A stretch of DNA of 64,000 bases from an uncultured Aquimarina sp. (GCA_947492105.1 CANLMN010000014.1:1-64000), one strand, 5' to 3'. Positions 36,506 to 46,978 are shown, numbered from the stretch's first letter. Notes: generated by a model not told the origin, from the sequence alone. Numbers and translations: made by a program.

Positions 36506-37897
36506 TTATTTTTTGTGACGAATTATGGCGTTTTGTACCAGAGGAGATTGAAATTCGTTTGGAAACAATTCTTCTAAGATAATAACAAATTCATGGTCGA
36601 GTTTCAAAGCATTTTCTAAATGGAAAAGGCCTTTTTCATAAACTTGTTGCATCAAAAATAGTCCTGCTAAACGGAATTCAATTTCGGTGTTTTCTGGATA
36701 GAATTCTATAGCCTGAAAAAGATTTTTGATAGCGGCTTCATGTTCCCCTAAGGTTTTTAGTAAATCAGAACGATTTAGCCAAGTTTCTAATTCATAATTT
36801 CCTAATTCGAGTGTTTTCCTATAGCCGCGTTCAGCTTCTTCAGTGTGTCCAAGTCTAAGGTTTATTTTGGCATAGCTCTTCCAGTAGGCTACGTTTTCAC
36901 TATCTATATTTATGGCTTTATTGATATGATATAGTGCTTTTTGATAATCATGCTTGCGTACATAAAAATCAGTTATAGCAATCCATCCTTTGTCGAGAAG
37001 AGGATCTTCATGAACTGTTTTTGAATAATGGTCTATAGCCAACTCATCGTTCCCTAATTTTTCGTAGCATTTTCCAATTCGTAATAAGGCAAAAGAGGTA
37101 GGGTCATCAAGTTCTAATGTGATACGATAGTTTTCTATAGCTTCTTGATACCTAGCGAGCTTTTCTAGTACTTTTCCTTTTTCTAGATATGCACCAATAA
37201 AATACTCATCACTTATGACCGCAAAGTCAAAAGCTGTAAGCGCTTCTTTATAGGCATGAATGTCCATGTATTGTTTTCCAATTTGATGCCAAGCAACTTC
37301 ACTGTACGGGTTTTTATTAATAAAGATATTGAGGTAATCAATGGCTTCTTGGTGTTGTTCTAGAAAATCGAAACAATAGATCATGTTATAAAGTGCAGAA
37401 TAGTCTTCTTGATCTTGCTCAAGACATTTCATGAAATTAACCTTTGCATTTTCAAAGTCATCCATGAATAAATATTCCATTCCAATAAGGGAATAGATAT
37501 CCGAAGTGTCATCAGTATATTCAAGTGCAGTACTTAATAACTCAATTGCTTTGAGGTGTTGATTTTGTTTAGAAAAAATATTTGCTTTTTGGATGTAAAT
37601 CTCTTCATTTTCGGGTTCTAATGCATGTAATTGTGCAAGCATTCTGTCTGCTTTGTCGAGTTGGTCTTCAAAGACCAATACTTCTACTTCAAGTAGTTTT
37701 AAGTTTACAGACGATGGGTGTTGCGATAATCCCAATGAAATGGCTCGCTTTGCTTTGGCAATTTTTCCATTTTCTAAATAATGATGGATAATATTTTCAA
37801 ACTCATCAGAATCGAAAAATATGACGTTATTAGAACGTAACATAGATTCGTATCGCGTGAGCGGAAAATTTCTATCGTCGCCATGGCTTAATTGCAT
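36506..37897 (-). CDS. Tetratricopeptide repeat protein
   Basis: This 463-aa protein is made almost entirely of TPR units (about 11-12 in a row). Examples are IYIQKANIFSKQNQHLKAIELLSTALEY, AWHQIGKQYMDIHAYKEALTAFDFA and AYWKSYAKINLRLGHTEEAERGY. No signal peptide or membrane helix is visible, so it is probably cytoplasmic. TPR arrays bind other proteins, and no enzymatic domain is present. It lies between the aminotransferase and the DUF368 genes, all leftward. The first Met (37897) gives 18 residues before MLRSNNVIFFDSDEFENI, and the true start could be that inner Met at 37843. Specific role unknown. Confidence 0.85.
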   Translation of the reverse strand: MQLSHGDDRNFPLTRYESMLRSNNVIFFDSDEFENIIHHYLENGKIAKAKRAISLGLSQHPSSVNLKLLEVEVLVFEDQLDKADRMLAQLHALEPENEEIYIQKANIFSKQNQHLKAIELLSTALEYTDDTSDIYSLIGMEYLFMDDFENAKVNFMKCLEQDQEDYSALYNMIYCFDFLEQHQEAIDYLNIFINKNPYSEVAWHQIGKQYMDIHAYKEALTAFDFAVISDEYFIGAYLEKGKVLEKLARYQEAIENYRITLELDDPTSFALLRIGKCYEKLGNDELAIDHYSKTVHEDPLLDKGWIAITDFYVRKHDYQKALYHINKAINIDSENVAYWKSYAKINLRLGHTEEAERGYRKTLELGNYELETWLNRSDLLKTLGEHEAAIKNLFQAIEFYPENTEIEFRLAGLFLMQQVYEKGLFHLENALKLDHEFVIILEELFPNEFQSPLVQNAIIRHKK

Positions 37898-38063
37898 ATA
37901 GAATTGGTTAAGTTGTTATCACAATATCCAAAAATACTCTTTTCTTTCTAGTAAAAAGAAGTTCTTTTTCTGTTAATTAAAATAATTATTGTTCTTGAGT
38001 TTTTTGGGATATTAAATTTATTGTTGTTAACAAAATAATTAACAAAACCTATTCCAATATACA

Positions 38064-39251
38064 TTATTTGTCAGTAGGAATAGTGTTCAGAATAGTTAAA
38101 ATTTGCTCACATCCTATTTTTATCTCTTCTTCAGAGATGGTAAGGGGAGGGGTAATACGAATGGCTAGTGGTTCAAAAAGTAGCCAAAAAAGGATTAATC
38201 CCTTGTCTTTGCAGCTTAGTATGATTTTGTTGGTAATTTCTGCAGATGGAGTTATGAGGGCTAGCATAAGTCCGATACCTCTAATCTCTTTTATTAGGGG
38301 ATGTTTTAGGTATTTTCTAAATAGCTGTTCTTTTTCTAGTACGGCTGACATTAAGTCACTTTCTGTAATTTCTTGTAGTGTCGCAAGACAGGCCGAAGCA
38401 ATAACTGGATTACCGCCAAAGGTAGTGATATGTCCAAGTTTTGGTTGGTCCTGTAGTTGTTCCATCATGGCTGATGAAGCGGTAAAAGCACCAACAGGTA
38501 ATCCACCTCCCATACCTTTGCCCATGACTACAATGTCAGGAATTATGTCGAAATTCTGAAAACCAAATAGTTTTCCGGTTCTGCCAAAGCCTGGTTGTAT
38601 CTCATCTAAAATAAGCAAAGCGCCTACCGCAGTACAACGTTGACGTACTTTTTTTAGATATTCGTTTTTTGGAGTGATAAAGCCTGCACCCCCTTGGATC
38701 GTTTCTAGTATTACACCAGCTGTTTGAGTTGTAATTTGTAGTAAATCTGCTTCATTATTGAAATTGATGAAAGATACATCTGGTATTAAGGGACGGAAAG
38801 CTTGTTTTCTTTCTTCGTACCCCATGACACTCATAGATCCCATTGTATTGCCGTGATAAGCTTTGTTGGCTGCAATGATTTGGCTTCTTCCAGTGACTCT
38901 TCGCGCCAGTTTGAGCGATCCTTCTATGGCCTCGGTACCAGAATTGGTGAGGTATGTTTTTTCTAACGGATGTGGTAGATGTTGAGCTAGTAATTTGGTT
39001 AATGCCACAGGAGATTGTTGAATGTACTCTCCATAGACCATTACATGGAGGTATTTGTCTAATTGCTCTTTGATAGCGTTTAGTACTCTTGGGTGACAAT
39101 GTCCAAGAGTACAGGCGGATACCCCAGCAACAAAATCTAAATGTTTATTGCCTTCAGTGTCGTAGATATAAGATCCTTTTGCATGAGAAACCTGCATCCC
39201 TAATGGATGAGGGGTGGTTTGCGCTTGATATGTAAAGAAGTCTTTTTTCAA
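38064..39251 (-). CDS. Class III PLP-dependent aminotransferase (acetylornithine type)
   Basis: This 395-aa protein belongs to the class III aminotransferases (ArgD/ornithine aminotransferase relatives). Visible are YIYDTEGNKHLDFVAGVSACTLGHCHPRV, the pocket motif TNSGTEAIEGSLKLARRVTG, LILDEIQPGFGRTGKLFGF with the Asp that pairs with the PLP ring nitrogen, and the Lys motif VVMGKGMGGGLPVGAF. The exact amino donor is unclear. There is no arginine biosynthesis cluster here: its neighbours are an OstA-like protein and a TPR protein. It starts 164 bases after the OstA gene end. The plus-strand frame 38068-38559 is an antisense shadow. Confidence 0.9.
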   Translation of the reverse strand: MKKDFFTYQAQTTPHPLGMQVSHAKGSYIYDTEGNKHLDFVAGVSACTLGHCHPRVLNAIKEQLDKYLHVMVYGEYIQQSPVALTKLLAQHLPHPLEKTYLTNSGTEAIEGSLKLARRVTGRSQIIAANKAYHGNTMGSMSVMGYEERKQAFRPLIPDVSFINFNNEADLLQITTQTAGVILETIQGGAGFITPKNEYLKKVRQRCTAVGALLILDEIQPGFGRTGKLFGFQNFDIIPDIVVMGKGMGGGLPVGAFTASSAMMEQLQDQPKLGHITTFGGNPVIASACLATLQEITESDLMSAVLEKEQLFRKYLKHPLIKEIRGIGLMLALITPSAEITNKIILSCKDKGLILFWLLFEPLAIRITPPLTISEEEIKIGCEQILTILNTIPTDK

Positions 39252-39415
39252 AATCTTATAAAAATATACGAATAAAATGAATGCAGAACTATAGTATGGG
39301 TTCTTGTAAAAGATGAATCAAGAAACTGTATCTAATTTTTTTGAAAATCCATCTATCTCAATAGTTACTTGATTGCTAATGGTTAATTTATTGTGATTTG
39401 AGAATGCTAATTTTC

Positions 39416-41140
39416 TTACTCTACTTTTGGTGTTGTCGAGGTTTTTTTATCTATTTCGGTACTTTTTTTAGCGTCCTTATAATCTTTAGCTTCTAATCGA
39501 GATTCTTCAGAGCCCTTTTCTTCTAAGCGCTTAATGGTTTCCTTGTCAAAAAAATCTTCATCTTCTTCTGGTAACGGTAATCCTTGTATTTTGGTTAATA
39601 TAGGTGGTTTTTCTCCTCTGAATAAATCAGCCTTGGATATGATCTTTTCGTCACCACGCCATTTAAGACCAGACAATTCTCTTGCCTCGGGAGGCAACTC
39701 CGATTCGGGGTACAGTGTTCCTGTTACTTGTTGGTAATAGTATACATCATTAATGGCACGATCTTCAAATAATACACGAATACTACTTGATATGACTTTG
39801 TTAATCCCTATTAATTCTTGTTCGTCATTCCTTTGATATACGATTGTCTCTGTGTTTTTGTCTATGTCAACTTGGTATAATTCATTGTCGCGGAATTGGC
39901 CATATAGAATTTTACCCTTTACTTGATTGTAACCTTCTTTGAGGGTGTCCTGTTGCACCATGAATGAATTTTCGTAGACCTTCAGTGAATCCAGTTTTTC
40001 GGTTTCTTTGTTGGTGATAAGCATGATGGTATCTCCTGTAAGTTGACTGCGTTGAGCCCAAAGAATCGGGTTGGTAAGGAGTTTGGTGTAGCCTGTAGTT
40101 TGATCTACATGAATAGAATCAGATTTGCCACTCATGTTTTTTTTAAAAATCCGGACATCATAAAACCCTCTGAGGATTCTCTTTTCGGGTTTTCCGGTAA
40201 CCATTAATGTATCACTATGTATGTAAACAGAGTCCTGTTCTTGTTTGGTGATTGCTAGGGCTCTTTTGGTGATGAATAGGGAGTCTTTAGCTTTGAAAAC
40301 TTCTGCATAGTGTCCCTTGATAAGGCTGTTGTTGGCAGTGTCTAGTACTTTGATATTATTGGTTGCAGAAGCAAATTGTTCTGCACTGTTGTAGAAAATA
40401 CTATCTCCGTAGACTGTACGATTGTCGTAATCAACCTTAGCATTTTTTACGGCATAGCCTACTTGTGTTTTTGTGTCGTAGAATCCTCTTTCGCAATAGA
40501 GTACGCTTTCTTCTCCTTTGACTGTCGAGGGGCCGTATACATAGGCGTATCCAGTATCTTGAAAATAATCGAGATGATCGGTGTTTACAATATTTTGGTC
40601 ATTGGTGATTTCTACATCATTGTTAAGACGAAATTGTTTTTTCTCCATATAGTGACGCCCTATTTTACTTTTATAGGTGTTAGAGGAGTCTTTAATTACG
40701 CCACCACTTCTATAATATGCTTGTTGTCGTATGCGATCAAAAAATATGGTGTCGGTTTGCAGATTATATTGAGGTGTTTCTAGTTGTACATCTTGACTAG
40801 CATAGGCAAATTCTGTATTGCCGTTATATTCGGCATATTTGCTATCCATTGTGATGGTGTCACCTTGTTTGATTACGACATTACCAAAGGCTTTGGCAAA
40901 ATTATCTTGTTTGTAGTAAATGGCTTGATCACACCATATCTCAATGCCTTTATGGGTCATATACACTTGTTTGTCGACCTTGGTCAGTATGGTAGCGCCA
41001 GGGAATTTATTCTCATCCATCAACATACGATCAGATTGTATATTAATAGGTTTTTCTTTTGGATCTTCTTCTTGAGAAAAAATACTGATGTAGCTCCAGA
41101 AAGTACTAATTAAACAGCATATAAGGGTGATATTTTTCAA
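39416..41140 (-). CDS. OstA/LptA-like protein of lipopolysaccharide transport
   Basis: This 574-aa exported protein (signal peptide ending near SIFSQE) has OstA/LptA-type beta-jelly-roll repeats. Examples are AIYYKQDNFAKAFGNVVIKQGDTITMDSKYAEYNGNTEFA and IYYNSAEQFASATNNIKV-type units that recur through the first 400 residues. LptA-family proteins bridge the periplasm and carry lipopolysaccharide from LptC to LptD. Flavobacterial members are long, as here. The C-terminal 100 residues are charged (EEDEDFFDKETIKRLEEKGSEESR) and probably disordered. It lies upstream of the aminotransferase gene; its start is preceded by 500 non-coding bases with the terminator of the next gene. Confidence 0.85.
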   Translation of the reverse strand: MKNITLICCLISTFWSYISIFSQEEDPKEKPINIQSDRMLMDENKFPGATILTKVDKQVYMTHKGIEIWCDQAIYYKQDNFAKAFGNVVIKQGDTITMDSKYAEYNGNTEFAYASQDVQLETPQYNLQTDTIFFDRIRQQAYYRSGGVIKDSSNTYKSKIGRHYMEKKQFRLNNDVEITNDQNIVNTDHLDYFQDTGYAYVYGPSTVKGEESVLYCERGFYDTKTQVGYAVKNAKVDYDNRTVYGDSIFYNSAEQFASATNNIKVLDTANNSLIKGHYAEVFKAKDSLFITKRALAITKQEQDSVYIHSDTLMVTGKPEKRILRGFYDVRIFKKNMSGKSDSIHVDQTTGYTKLLTNPILWAQRSQLTGDTIMLITNKETEKLDSLKVYENSFMVQQDTLKEGYNQVKGKILYGQFRDNELYQVDIDKNTETIVYQRNDEQELIGINKVISSSIRVLFEDRAINDVYYYQQVTGTLYPESELPPEARELSGLKWRGDEKIISKADLFRGEKPPILTKIQGLPLPEEDEDFFDKETIKRLEEKGSEESRLEAKDYKDAKKSTEIDKKTSTTPKVE

Positions 41141-41635
41141 TGGATAATTTTTTATTCTAGATTATGTAATAGCTCTGCCAACGTTATTTATTACAAAATG
41201 TTTTTTGGGATACCAAAGTAAAAAAATTAATCTAGAAAATGGTATTGTTGGGCAGTTGATAGCGGCTTGTGTAGAAAAAAAGTATTAAAAAAAGAAAGCT
41301 CGATATATAATCGAGCTTTCTGCTTAGGTTGGTTGAACTTTGAATTTTCTAAAACAAAGTTGATCATATTCACATTTTGAAGTCTTTTTGTTCTTGAAAT
41401 GGAGCTTTGAAAAATCTTTTTTTAAAAGAAACTTAAATCAATTAGCAAGACAAAATGCAATATAGAAGTGGTTCAAACTTTTTTTAAATTACTATCAAAT
41501 AGCTTTTTTGCTCAACTTTCGTCTTTTTCTTAGCTCGTAGCCCTCCTACGAAGTGCAAAAAACACGGCGATTACTCAAAAAAATAGCTGTTTTTTTAGAA
41601 TGAAAAAACGTTAAACCACTTCGGTGTAGGATTGG
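41141..41635. other. Intergenic region with terminator
   Basis: No gene is visible. The region holds the terminator 41293-41321 of the upstream channel gene and a short imperfect palindrome CGTAGCCCTCCTACG near 41539. The rest is AT-rich without recognisable structure. Confidence 0.5.
41293..41321 (-). terminator. Terminator downstream of the mechanosensitive-type channel gene
   Basis: The 12-bp arms AGAAAGCTCGAT (41293-41304) and ATCGAGCTTTCT (41310-41321) are perfect with a 5-nt loop, and on the minus strand the stem is followed by a run of seven Ts. It is 315 bases after the end of the channel gene. Confidence 0.75.
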
Positions 41636-42826
41636 TTAGTTTTTGTTTTTTAATTTTTCTATAATCTCTTTCATATGATTTCCTGCTGCTTCTCTACCTC
41701 CAAGTCCATAAGAAAGTGCTACTGCTACGGCAATGGCTCCTAGTGTTAACCCAAAAGCAAGGTCGATGATACTGTTAGCGATTCCCATAGTCCGCAGGGC
41801 CATAGCAAAGAATAACGCCATAACAGCATATCGTATAATAGAAGCGATGAATTTATTGTTGTCAGCTTTGGATAGAATTCTGTGAATAATAGTGGCGATA
41901 AAATTTCCTATCACTAGAATCAATACACCAAATAATATTTGACCAGTAAGTGCAGATATGGTATTTAGTGTTTCACTAAGTTTTGCTAATTCTAATAGAT
42001 CTACTGCGGTAATAATTCCAAAAAATACTAAAAAGAAATAAAGTAGATTACTTATTATCTTAGATAACGATTGCGAGTTACCCATAATAATGTCCAGTTG
42101 TAATTTTTCTGCTAGAATATCGGTATCCATGCTTTTTAGAAAATCGTGAACAAAATTAGTCAAATAGCGTCCTCCGATTACAAAAAGAGCAATAATTACA
42201 ACAGCGCCTAATAGCTTCGGGACAAGACTCATAATACTATTGAGAACATTATTTGCAGGATTCGTAATAACTGTAAGATTCAGGATATTCAGTGCTTGAA
42301 TAAGAAAAGGGATGAAGATTACAATGAATAGAACTTTGGTGATAATATTTATTAGTTTGTCAGTGTCTTTAAATCCTGTTTTTTCTGCTAGTTTGTCAAT
42401 AAGATTCCCTGCTAAAGCTACAAGATTAGATATAATTTTGGCAATGATATATCCTACAAAGCCTACAACTCCTGCTGCTGCTATATTCGGAACGAATGTG
42501 AGAAACTCATTGAGCATATTTTTTATAGGGTCAAGGACTTGACTAATGCCCATGATTTCAAGAACGGTTAGCGATACTACGATCATGATGAGGTAGTAAG
42601 CAAAACTTGATATGAGTTTATTGATTTGGATCTCTTTAGCATTTTCTCCCATTAATGTAGTGTCCCATTTTGATTTGGATAAGAGTTTGTGAATAATTCT
42701 TTTTATAAATTTTGCAATGAGCCACCCTAGGAGTAGTACTAACAGTGCAAGCAAAATGGTTGAAAAATTATTTTTGAGACCTGTATAGAAAATAAAATTT
42801 TGAAGTTGTGAAGTGATTGCTTCCAT
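41636..42826 (-). CDS. Mechanosensitive-type channel with repeated conserved TM helices (CmpX-like)
   Basis: This 396-aa membrane protein has at least eight hydrophobic helices. The conserved TM-helix repeat of the MscS/CmpX-related family appears several times: LLALLVLLLGWLIAKFIKRIIHKLL near the N-terminus, GVVGFVGYIIAKIISNLVALAG near residue 120, and GVLILVIGNFIATIIHRILSKAD near residue 300. The C-terminus ends with LSYGLGGREAAGNHMKEIIEKLK. The usual soluble MscS beta/vestibule domain is lacking, so conductance of osmolytes is possible but unproven. It lies alone between secA and the OstA gene, with long flanking gaps. Family call fairly secure; gating function inferred. Confidence 0.78.
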   Translation of the reverse strand: MEAITSQLQNFIFYTGLKNNFSTILLALLVLLLGWLIAKFIKRIIHKLLSKSKWDTTLMGENAKEIQINKLISSFAYYLIMIVVSLTVLEIMGISQVLDPIKNMLNEFLTFVPNIAAAGVVGFVGYIIAKIISNLVALAGNLIDKLAEKTGFKDTDKLINIITKVLFIVIFIPFLIQALNILNLTVITNPANNVLNSIMSLVPKLLGAVVIIALFVIGGRYLTNFVHDFLKSMDTDILAEKLQLDIIMGNSQSLSKIISNLLYFFLVFFGIITAVDLLELAKLSETLNTISALTGQILFGVLILVIGNFIATIIHRILSKADNNKFIASIIRYAVMALFFAMALRTMGIANSIIDLAFGLTLGAIAVAVALSYGLGGREAAGNHMKEIIEKLKNKN

Positions 42827-43009
42827 GCTTAGATGTTTTAATTTTTATTGAAGGTATCGCATGTGCAGAAAAAATACGGTAAAGTTTAGGTTTTGGAAAT
42901 AGGTAAATGGTTGAAAGAATCAAATATTTGATGAACTACCTTTTTTGTGACTTCGAGATAGAGGGAGTGTGATTTTAAAATTCAAGAATCTTTAATGATA
43001 GTTGCTAAA

Positions 43010-43290
43010 GAATTAATGGCACTGTTATTTTTTTATGCAAAAACACCGTGATTCTATTGCATCGTCTTAGTTATGGAATATGGACAAAATATTTAGATGA
43101 AAAAAGTACGGGTTAATATGCGATATTATATAGCTAATTTGATAGTGTTTAAATCCTCTTTGGTACTTTCTGCTTTTTTTGGGTAAAAAGGCCGTAGTTC
43201 TTTAATCTTTGTAGGGTATTTGGAGTTGTTTTTGAGTGTAGCTTATTGTCTCAATATTTTTGTGGTTGTTATACCATTTATCCTTTGAAT
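43010..43290 (-). repeat. Dispersed MITE-like repeat, copy on minus strand
   Basis: On the minus strand 43155 to 43010 reads TATCAAATTAGCTATATAAT, later ATATTCCATAACTAAG and CAATAGAATCACGG, matching 10364-10510 and 51538-51640. Next to it, plus strand 43264-43290 reads TTATACCATTTATCCTTTGA and matches (reversed) 59975-60003. The parts may be two abutting or one composite decayed element. They fill the 700-base gap between secA and the channel gene; nothing else was recognised in 42827-43469. Confidence 0.5.
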
Positions 43291-43469
43291 TTACTGGGAA
43301 TGAATTTTCTTTTTTCACTTTAGCTTCAGTATAAAAATAAACACCGCTAAGGCTATGCTTGATGTTGCTGTTGAAGCTGAAATAAAAAAATCTTAATTTT
43401 TCTTTCCGGCAAATTCAAACAACAACTGGTATTGTGCGGAACGGAAAAGATGGAAATGAGTTTAAAAAT

Positions 43470-43503
43470 AAAAGAGACTGCCTTTTTTTTGACAGTCTCT
43501 TTT
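43470..43503 (-). terminator. Terminator of secA
   Basis: AAAAGAGACTG (43470-43480) and CAGTCTCTTTT (43493-43503) form an 11-bp perfect stem with a 12-nt loop and A/T-rich flanks. It lies 28 bases after the secA stop. Confidence 0.8.
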
Positions 43504-43530
43504 GTTCATCGTACTAGATACAAATATGTG

Positions 43531-46500
43531 CTATTCGTTATCTATGATTACCCATTCTCCTTTTTCTATTAAAGGGATGGCTTGTTTGTATTTCATGGAT
43601 TTATTCTCTCCTGTCATTACGTGCTTGATACTCACTTTGTCGTTACGACCAATTTTGGGTTGATCTCTAGTGATGGTTTCTATAACCTGTTGTTGAGGTT
43701 GTGTCTGACCAGCTACGCGATTTTGTGCTGAGCGTTCATCCATATTTGGAATTTCCTCTTTAGAAGTTTCTAAGTTGTCTCTTTGTTGAACCTCTTGAGC
43801 TTCATGAACTTCATCGGTGCTTTGAGAAGGTAATTCACCTTTGAATAAAAATGAGATTATCTCTTTGTTAACTTCTTCAATCATTGATTTGAAAAGTTCA
43901 AAAGCTTCAAATTTATAGATTAACAAGGGATCTTTTTGCTCATGAACTGCGAGTTGTACACTTTGCTTCAGTTCATCCATTTTTCGCAAATGAGTTTTCC
44001 AAGCGTCATCAATGATTGCTAACGAGATGTTTTTTTCAAAGTCTGTAATTAGTTGTTTTCCTTGAGATTCATAAGCCTTTTCAAGATTAGTAACAACGTT
44101 CAGACTTTTCATGCCATCTGTAAAAGGAACAGCAATACGTTCAAAGTTGCTTTCTGGATCTTCGAATACTTGTTTGATTACAGGAAATGCCATTTCGGCA
44201 TTACGAGACATCTTTTCTTGATAGTGTTCATATGCTGCCTTGTAGACTTTTCCAGCAATACTTTGAATATCCATTTTGTCAAAGTCATTTGCAGATATTG
44301 GACTACTCATGGAGAAATAGCGAATCAGTTCGAATTCAAAATTCTTGAAATCATTCGCATTTTTATTGCCTTCTGTGATTATTTCTACAGTATCGTAGAT
44401 CATATTAGCAATATCCACACGTAAACGTTCTCCAAATAGTGCGTGATAGCGACGTTTATAGACAACTTCACGTTGTGCATTCATGACATCATCATATTCT
44501 AACAAACGTTTACGAACACCAAAGTTATTTTCTTCAACTTTTTTCTGTGCACGTTCTATAGATTTTGAAATCATTCCATGTTGGATCACTTCACCTTCTT
44601 TGAGACCCATTCGGTCCATCATTTTTGCGATACGTTCAGATCCAAATAAACGCATAAGATTATCTTCTAATGACACGTAGAACTGAGAGCTTCCTGGGTC
44701 ACCTTGACGACCTGAACGCCCACGTAACTGGCGATCTACTCGACGTGAATCATGACGTTCTGTTCCAATGATAGCTAAACCACCAGCTGCTTTGACTTCG
44801 TCAGAAAGTTTAATATCTGTTCCACGACCAGCCATATTGGTAGCAATTGTTACAACACCTGGGTTTCCTGCTTCAGAAACAATATCGGCTTCTTTCTTGT
44901 GTAGTTTTGCATTTAGGACATTATGAGGGATTTTTCGAATCGCTAGCATACGACCTAAAAGCTCTGAAATCTCTACCGATGTTGTACCAATTAGTACAGG
45001 TCTATTTGCCTGAGAAAGTTGTACTACTTCATCAATAACAGCATTGTACTTTTCACGTTTTGTTTTGTATACTAAGTCATCTTTGTCTTTTCTTGCAATC
45101 GGGCGATTGGTTGGGATTTCAATAACATCTAATTTGTAGATTTCCCAAAGTTCTCCCGCTTCTGTAACCGCTGTACCTGTCATACCTGATAGTTTGCGAT
45201 ACATACGGAAATAATTCTGTAAGGTTACGGTAGCAAAAGTTTGCGTAGCATCTTCGATGGTTACGTTTTCTTTGGCTTCTATGGCTTGGTGTAGTCCGTC
45301 ACTGTATCTACGACCATCCATAATTCGACCGGTTTGTTCATCAACAATTTTTACTTTGTTGTCCATTACCACATATTCTACATCTTTTTCAAAGAGAGAA
45401 TAGGCTTTTAATAGCTGTCTCATGGTGTGTATACGCTCACTCTTAACGCTATAATCTCGGAATAAGTCCTCTTTCTTCTCGGCTTCATCTTCTTTGCTGA
45501 GTCCTTCCTTTTCAATTTTTGCGATTTCCATGCCAATTTCTGGTAGGATAAAGAAGTCAGGGCTTTCTTTTCCAGAAAGATATTCAACCCCTTTGTCAGT
45601 AAGATCTATCTGGTTGTTTTTTTCTTCAATTACATAATACAATTCGGCATCGATTTTATGCATCTCCCGATTGTTATCTTGCATGTAGAAATTTTCGGTC
45701 TTTTGCAATAATTGCTTAATACCTTCTTCACTCAAAAATTTGATAAGAGCTTTATTTTTGGGGATACCACGATAGACGCGCAGTAATTTGAAAGAACCTT
45801 CTTTGGTATCTCCTGCACTGATTAATTTTTTAGCTTCTGCTAATACACCAGTGAGGTATAATCGCTGCTTGTTTACAATATCAGCAACCTTAGGTTTGAG
45901 TTCGTCAAATTCGTGTACATCACCTTTGGGTACTGGTCCTGAAATAATCAATGGCGTACGTGCGTCATCTACTAGTACAGAATCTACTTCATCTACAATG
46001 GCGTAGTTGTGCGGACGTTGAACTAAGTCATCTGGTGAATGAGACATATTATCTCTTAGGTAATCAAAACCAAATTCATTGTTTGTTCCGTAGGTAATAT
46101 CACAATTATATGCATTTCGTCTATCGGCAGAGTTAGGGTCGTGATAATCGATACAGTCGATTGTCATTCCGTGGAATTGGAAGATTGGTGCCATCCATTG
46201 GCTATCTCGTTTCGCTAGGTAATCATTTACTGTAACAAGATGCACTCCGTTTCCGGTTAGTGCGTTGAGGTAAACAGGAAGTGTAGCAACCAGGGTTTTT
46301 CCTTCTCCGGTATGCATTTCAGAAATTTTACCCTCATGTAATGCGATACCTCCAATGAGTTGTACATCATAATGTATCATATCCCATTTTACTTCTTTGC
46401 CTGCTGCATTCCAGGATGTAGCCCAAATTGCTTTGTCTCCATTTAGAGTTACATATTCTTTTGATGCAGACAATTCTCTGTCATACGTGGAAGCAGTTAC

Positions 46501-46890
46501 TTCTACAGAGGCATTTTTGGTAAAACGTTTTGCTGTTTCTTTAACTACAGCAAAAGCCTCAGGAAGAATCTCGTTCAAGGTTTTTTCTGTAGCTGCATAG
46601 ATACTGTCTTTGATTTTGTCTATTTCTTGATAGATATCTTCTTTTTTGTCAATATCTTCCGTGGCGTCTGCTTCGGCATTAAGTTTTTTGGTTTGTTCAT
46701 CAAACTTTGCTCTAGCATCATTTATTTTGGTTTTGAATTCCAGTGTTTTAGCACGTAATTCATCGTTTGATAGTTGTTCTAATGCGGCTTCCGCCTTTTT
46801 AATCAGCGCTACTTTTGGCTGAATCTCTTTGATATCTTTCTTGGATTTATCTCCAACAAATACTTTTAATACAGAATCTAAAATTCCCAT
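43531..46890 (-). CDS. secA: Preprotein translocase ATPase SecA
   Basis: This 1119-aa motor ATPase drives secretion of unfolded preproteins through SecYEG. Features in order: an N-terminal helix region with a flavobacterial insertion (about 60-130), Walker A MHTGEGKTLVATLPVYL near residue 195, VNDYLAKRDSQWM, DEVDSVLVDDARTPLIISG (DEAD-type box), the second ATPase lobe with IATNMAGRGTDIKLS and IGTERHDSRRVDRQLRGRSGRQGDPGSSQFY, and the helical scaffold and wing. The C-terminal tail ends in KYKQAIPLIEKGEWVIIDNE and lacks the Cys-rich zinc motif seen in Proteobacteria, as is usual in Bacteroidota. It is larger than the E. coli protein (901 aa) because of the insertions. Confidence 0.97.
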   Translation of the reverse strand: MGILDSVLKVFVGDKSKKDIKEIQPKVALIKKAEAALEQLSNDELRAKTLEFKTKINDARAKFDEQTKKLNAEADATEDIDKKEDIYQEIDKIKDSIYAATEKTLNEILPEAFAVVKETAKRFTKNASVEVTASTYDRELSASKEYVTLNGDKAIWATSWNAAGKEVKWDMIHYDVQLIGGIALHEGKISEMHTGEGKTLVATLPVYLNALTGNGVHLVTVNDYLAKRDSQWMAPIFQFHGMTIDCIDYHDPNSADRRNAYNCDITYGTNNEFGFDYLRDNMSHSPDDLVQRPHNYAIVDEVDSVLVDDARTPLIISGPVPKGDVHEFDELKPKVADIVNKQRLYLTGVLAEAKKLISAGDTKEGSFKLLRVYRGIPKNKALIKFLSEEGIKQLLQKTENFYMQDNNREMHKIDAELYYVIEEKNNQIDLTDKGVEYLSGKESPDFFILPEIGMEIAKIEKEGLSKEDEAEKKEDLFRDYSVKSERIHTMRQLLKAYSLFEKDVEYVVMDNKVKIVDEQTGRIMDGRRYSDGLHQAIEAKENVTIEDATQTFATVTLQNYFRMYRKLSGMTGTAVTEAGELWEIYKLDVIEIPTNRPIARKDKDDLVYKTKREKYNAVIDEVVQLSQANRPVLIGTTSVEISELLGRMLAIRKIPHNVLNAKLHKKEADIVSEAGNPGVVTIATNMAGRGTDIKLSDEVKAAGGLAIIGTERHDSRRVDRQLRGRSGRQGDPGSSQFYVSLEDNLMRLFGSERIAKMMDRMGLKEGEVIQHGMISKSIERAQKKVEENNFGVRKRLLEYDDVMNAQREVVYKRRYHALFGERLRVDIANMIYDTVEIITEGNKNANDFKNFEFELIRYFSMSSPISANDFDKMDIQSIAGKVYKAAYEHYQEKMSRNAEMAFPVIKQVFEDPESNFERIAVPFTDGMKSLNVVTNLEKAYESQGKQLITDFEKNISLAIIDDAWKTHLRKMDELKQSVQLAVHEQKDPLLIYKFEAFELFKSMIEEVNKEIISFLFKGELPSQSTDEVHEAQEVQQRDNLETSKEEIPNMDERSAQNRVAGQTQPQQQVIETITRDQPKIGRNDKVSIKHVMTGENKSMKYKQAIPLIEKGEWVIIDNE

Positions 46891-46923
46891 GATTTGGTGT
46901 TCTTTTAATGCCGTAATTTACGC

Positions 46924-46952
46924 AAAAAAAAAGCCTCTTCCGAGACTTTTTT
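46924..46952 (-). terminator. Imperfect hairpin between DUF2795 gene and secA
   Basis: AAAAAGCCTC and GAGACTTTTTT form a short stem with one mismatch around TTCC. It lies just after the stop of the DUF2795 gene and 34 bases before the secA start, so it may be a weak terminator for the small gene. Confidence 0.45.
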
Positions 46953-46978
46953 AAGCTATTTTAAGGCTACTATGATTT

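Noticed and set aside
38068-38559. 163-codon plus-strand frame opposite the aminotransferase
   Set aside because: Antisense shadow of a well-conserved PLP enzyme; no independent features.
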